43,002 nucleotides of DNA, taken from CAZSAT01 sp964604675. Lineage in GTDB: Bacteria; Myxococcota_A; UBA796; CAJQPC01. The number at the start of each line of letters is the position of its first letter. Position 1 is the first letter of the stretch. The notes under the pieces are model-generated. The model was not told the origin of the DNA. It ran no database searches and was given only the letters and a program-made list of their open reading frames with translations. Below are positions 41,329 to 43,002 of the stretch, in pieces. The position numbers and the translations under genes are program-made. Location of the stretch: positions 1-43,002 of the forward strand of contig CAZSAT010000060.1 of assembly GCA_964604675.1 (NCBI GenBank). The letters run 5' to 3'.

Positions 41329-42075
41329 TCAGGCGATCGGGGCACGGCAGCCGAAGCCCAGGCGCTGCTTGGACGCCACCAGGCCGCCGCCGCGTGCGAG
41401 CTCTACCATCAGGGCTTCCCGCGCCGCAGCGTCGCCGTCCACGGCACGACGGCACAGTGCCGGGGTGAGGTTGGCCTGGCGGCTGATGTGACCGAGGCAC
41501 GGCCCCAGCTCGACGGCGCGTCCCTGGAGGTGGTCGCCACCGGCGTACACCCGACCCGGGCACGCATCAGCGAGGGCGCTGACTCGGACGGGGTCGCCGC
41601 TGGAGTCCTTCATCGCCTCCACGCCGTCTGCGACCAGCTGCCGCCACAAGGCCACGCTGATGGGGTTGTGGGTGCGCGGGTGGTCGTAAGCCCACACTGG
41701 AAGGGCGACCGCGTCGCGCACGGCGCCGTACCAGCGCCGCACGGCTTCGTCGCCGACTACGTGGTAGAGCGGCGGCGGGAGGAAGACGGCCGCCGCCCCG
41801 TCCGCTTCGGCGGCGCGTGCCAGCTCGGCGGCACGTCCCGGCGAAGGGTCCCAGACACACGGCACCACCTCGCGGCCGTGGGCGTTCTCCAGCGTGGTCG
41901 CGTGCAGCGCCCGACGCTCCGCCCACGACAGGTACAGGAATTCCCCGGACGTGCCCGTGGGCGCGAAGCCGTCCACCCCCCCTTCGGCGAGGAAGGCGAG
42001 GTGCTCCCGCACCTGCCCGTGGTCCACCTGGGCGGTGCGATCGAAGGGTGTCAGCGTGGCGACGATCAGGCGCAT
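41329..42075 (-). CDS. Dihydrodipicolinate synthase-family aldolase (short form)
   Basis: 248 aa, ATG with AAGGAG 7 nt upstream. TIM-barrel class I aldolase: GTSGEFLYLSWAER (41-54), Tyr130 in VWAYDHPRTHNP and the Schiff-base Lys156 in VEAMKDSSGD. DapA proteins are about 290 aa; this one lacks much of the C-terminal helical region, so it is more likely a relative acting on another 2-oxo acid (the NanA, KDG or HOGA type) than lysine-pathway DapA. Divergent from the B3/B4 gene by 39 bp. Confidence 0.82.
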   Translation of the reverse strand: MRLIVATLTPFDRTAQVDHGQVREHLAFLAEGGVDGFAPTGTSGEFLYLSWAERRALHATTLENAHGREVVPCVWDPSPGRAAELARAAEADGAAAVFLPPPLYHVVGDEAVRRWYGAVRDAVALPVWAYDHPRTHNPISVALWRQLVADGVEAMKDSSGDPVRVSALADACPGRVYAGGDHLQGRAVELGPCLGHISRQANLTPALCRRAVDGDAAAREALMVELARGGGLVASKQRLGFGCRAPIA

Positions 42076-42102
42076 CGGCGGTCTCCTTGTGAGCGGCTTG
42101 GA

Positions 42103-42108
42103 TATGCT
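42103..42108 (+). promoter_or_regulatory. Possible -10 element (TATGCT)
   Basis: TATGCT ends 6 nt before the GTG of the B3/B4 gene in a 39-bp divergent spacer. The start site would fall on the start codon, so the mRNA would be leaderless. Confidence 0.35.
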
Positions 42109-42114
42109 CGCGCG

Positions 42115-42735
42115 GTGCTGACCGTCGACCCGCACCCGCTCCTCTGCTTGCGGGCCTTCACCACCACCTTGGACACGCGACTCGTGGACGTGCCCTCGGG
42201 ATCGGTCGGCCCCTGGCTCGAGCTCGGCGCAGCAGCGCCACTGCAGCGGAACGAGGCGGTGCGCGGCACCGTCCGCGATCTGCTCCGTCACGGCGGGTAC
42301 AAGCCCACGGGGCGCGGCAAGCCGGCGAGCGAGTACCTCGTCAAGATTGCCAGCGGCGACGGCTTGCGCTCGATCAACCTGGTGGTGGACGCCTGCAACG
42401 CGGTGTCGCTCCACAGCGGGCTGCCGATCAGCGTGGTCGATCTCGATCGCGTCCAGGCACCGTTGCGCGTGGGGCTCGCCGCCGCGGAGGCGAGCTACGT
42501 GTTCAACCCCTCGGGGCAGACGATCAAGCTCGGTGGCTTGTTGTGCCTGCACGATGCCCAGGGTCCGTGCGCCAACGCCGTCAAGGACAGCCAGCGCACC
42601 AAGACGCATGACGGCACCACACGCACGCTGTCGCTCGTGTGGGGCCACGCGGACCTCGACGCTCGTGTCGATCGGGCCACAGCCTGGTACCGCGAGTTGC
42701 TGGAGGCCGCGGGAGCGGCCACGGAGGCGGTTTGA
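42115..42735 (+). CDS. B3/B4 tRNA-editing-domain-like protein
   Basis: 206 aa, GTG start. The block SEYLVKIASGDGLRSINLVV, then DACNAVSLHSGLPISVVDLD, matches the B3/B4 domain of phenylalanyl-tRNA synthetase beta, which clears mischarged Tyr-tRNA(Phe). Free-standing B3/B4 proteins are common and mostly uncharacterised; a trans-editing or amino-acid-binding role is plausible. The stop overlaps the next start (TTGA). Confidence 0.8.
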   Translation: MLTVDPHPLLCLRAFTTTLDTRLVDVPSGSVGPWLELGAAAPLQRNEAVRGTVRDLLRHGGYKPTGRGKPASEYLVKIASGDGLRSINLVVDACNAVSLHSGLPISVVDLDRVQAPLRVGLAAAEASYVFNPSGQTIKLGGLLCLHDAQGPCANAVKDSQRTKTHDGTTRTLSLVWGHADLDARVDRATAWYRELLEAAGAATEAV

Positions 42736-43002
42736 CGCGTGACGACCTGCGGTTCCTGCTGGTGCAGGCACGGAACCCCGACGATCCGGTGCAGGCCGAG
42801 GAGCGGCTGGCGTTCGCCACGCAGATCGGCGTGCGCACGGAGCAGCTGGTCTGCGCCGACATGCTCCACGGCCAGCTGGACGTGGCCATGCTCAGCGACG
42901 TCGACTGCGTGCTGGTCGGTGGCTCGGGGGAGTACTCGGTGCTCGACGACCACGCGGGAATCCGTGGCGGGATCGCCTTCCTGGGCGCGTGCGCCGAACG
43001 CG
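42732..43002 (+). CDS. Class I glutamine amidotransferase-like protein (5' part)
   Basis: 90 codons up to the window edge, TTG start overlapping the upstream stop, with GGAGG at 42723-42727. The sequence LRFLLVQARNPDDPVQAEER, then VDCVLVGGSGEYSVLDD, matches stand-alone GATase1 (GuaA N-terminal-like) proteins; the nucleophile Cys should lie just beyond the edge. It is coupled to the B3/B4 protein. Confidence 0.75.
   Translation, partial: MTRDDLRFLLVQARNPDDPVQAEERLAFATQIGVRTEQLVCADMLHGQLDVAMLSDVDCVLVGGSGEYSVLDDHAGIRGGIAFLGACAER

Overview
The window is high-GC DNA (roughly 70% by eye) with long, tightly packed genes, GTG/TTG starts and many 1-4 nt start/stop overlaps. Secreted proteins carry MopE-type DCDD...DCDG metal-binding repeats, thrombospondin-3-like DxDxDG repeats, Thr-Asp-Gly linkers and C-terminal Gly/Cys-TM-Arg sorting tails. 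This style points to Myxococcota or a related deltaproteobacterial lineage. It is a draft or metagenomic scaffold, with a 10-N gap at 14617-14626. LpxC, PlsB, OmpA and many predicted lipoproteins indicate a Gram-negative (diderm) cell. No rRNA, tRNA, CRISPR array or IS element was recognised.

Layout. 1-415: 5' part of a phage/plasmid-type primase-like gene. 480-2045: an aldehyde-dehydrogenase-fold protein lacking both catalytic residues. 2103-6246: a coupled operon of cystathionine beta-synthase, cystathionine gamma-lyase/synthase, a GT4 glycosyltransferase and a repeat lipoprotein. 11456-6578 (minus): ybgC-like thioesterase, plsB, a small membrane protein, a GDT-repeat lipoprotein and eno. 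11523-13640: a large MopE-repeat/PKD lipoprotein. 15655-13609 (minus): two unknown membrane-anchored proteins, a gene mostly lost in the gap, and an HTTM (vitamin-K-carboxylase-like) membrane protein. 15707-19486: a lipoprotein and a fused 5-oxoprolinase/hydantoinase. 20538-19429 (minus): a phospholipase-D-fold lipoprotein. 20660-22588: a B12-type radical SAM protein and a small exported protein.

24639-22597 (minus): an EF-hand-containing membrane protein, divergent from a sulfatase-like lipoprotein (24674-25960). 26161-28630: a methyltransferase, a TrmJ-like tRNA methyltransferase and an MDR oxidoreductase. 28712-33537: an envelope operon of an esterase-like lipoprotein, a C-terminally sorted protein and an OmpA protein. 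36087-33607 (minus): a methyltransferase and a second B12-type radical SAM protein. 36135-37202: a candidate mini transcription unit, then lpxC. 38542-37187 (minus): a polytopic membrane protein. 38575-41324: a small MopE protein, ruvC-ruvA-ruvB and a DUF192 lipoprotein. 42075-41329 (minus): a short dihydrodipicolinate-synthase-family aldolase. 42115-43002: a B3/B4 tRNA-editing-like protein and the start of a class I glutamine amidotransferase.

Most genes are housekeeping or cell-envelope genes. The least expected signals are: (i) exported proteins almost all use signal sequences of only about 7-15 residues with no Lys/Arg; (ii) a pseudo-ALDH with Cys->His and Glu->Gln at exactly the canonical 34-residue spacing; (iii) a small unit with a consensus -35, a strong RBS, a 15-codon Pro/Arg/Lys-rich ORF and a hairpin, just upstream of lpxC; (iv) many divergent gene pairs with 32-66 bp between start codons and TANNNT elements close to the starts, which suggests very short or absent 5' leaders.
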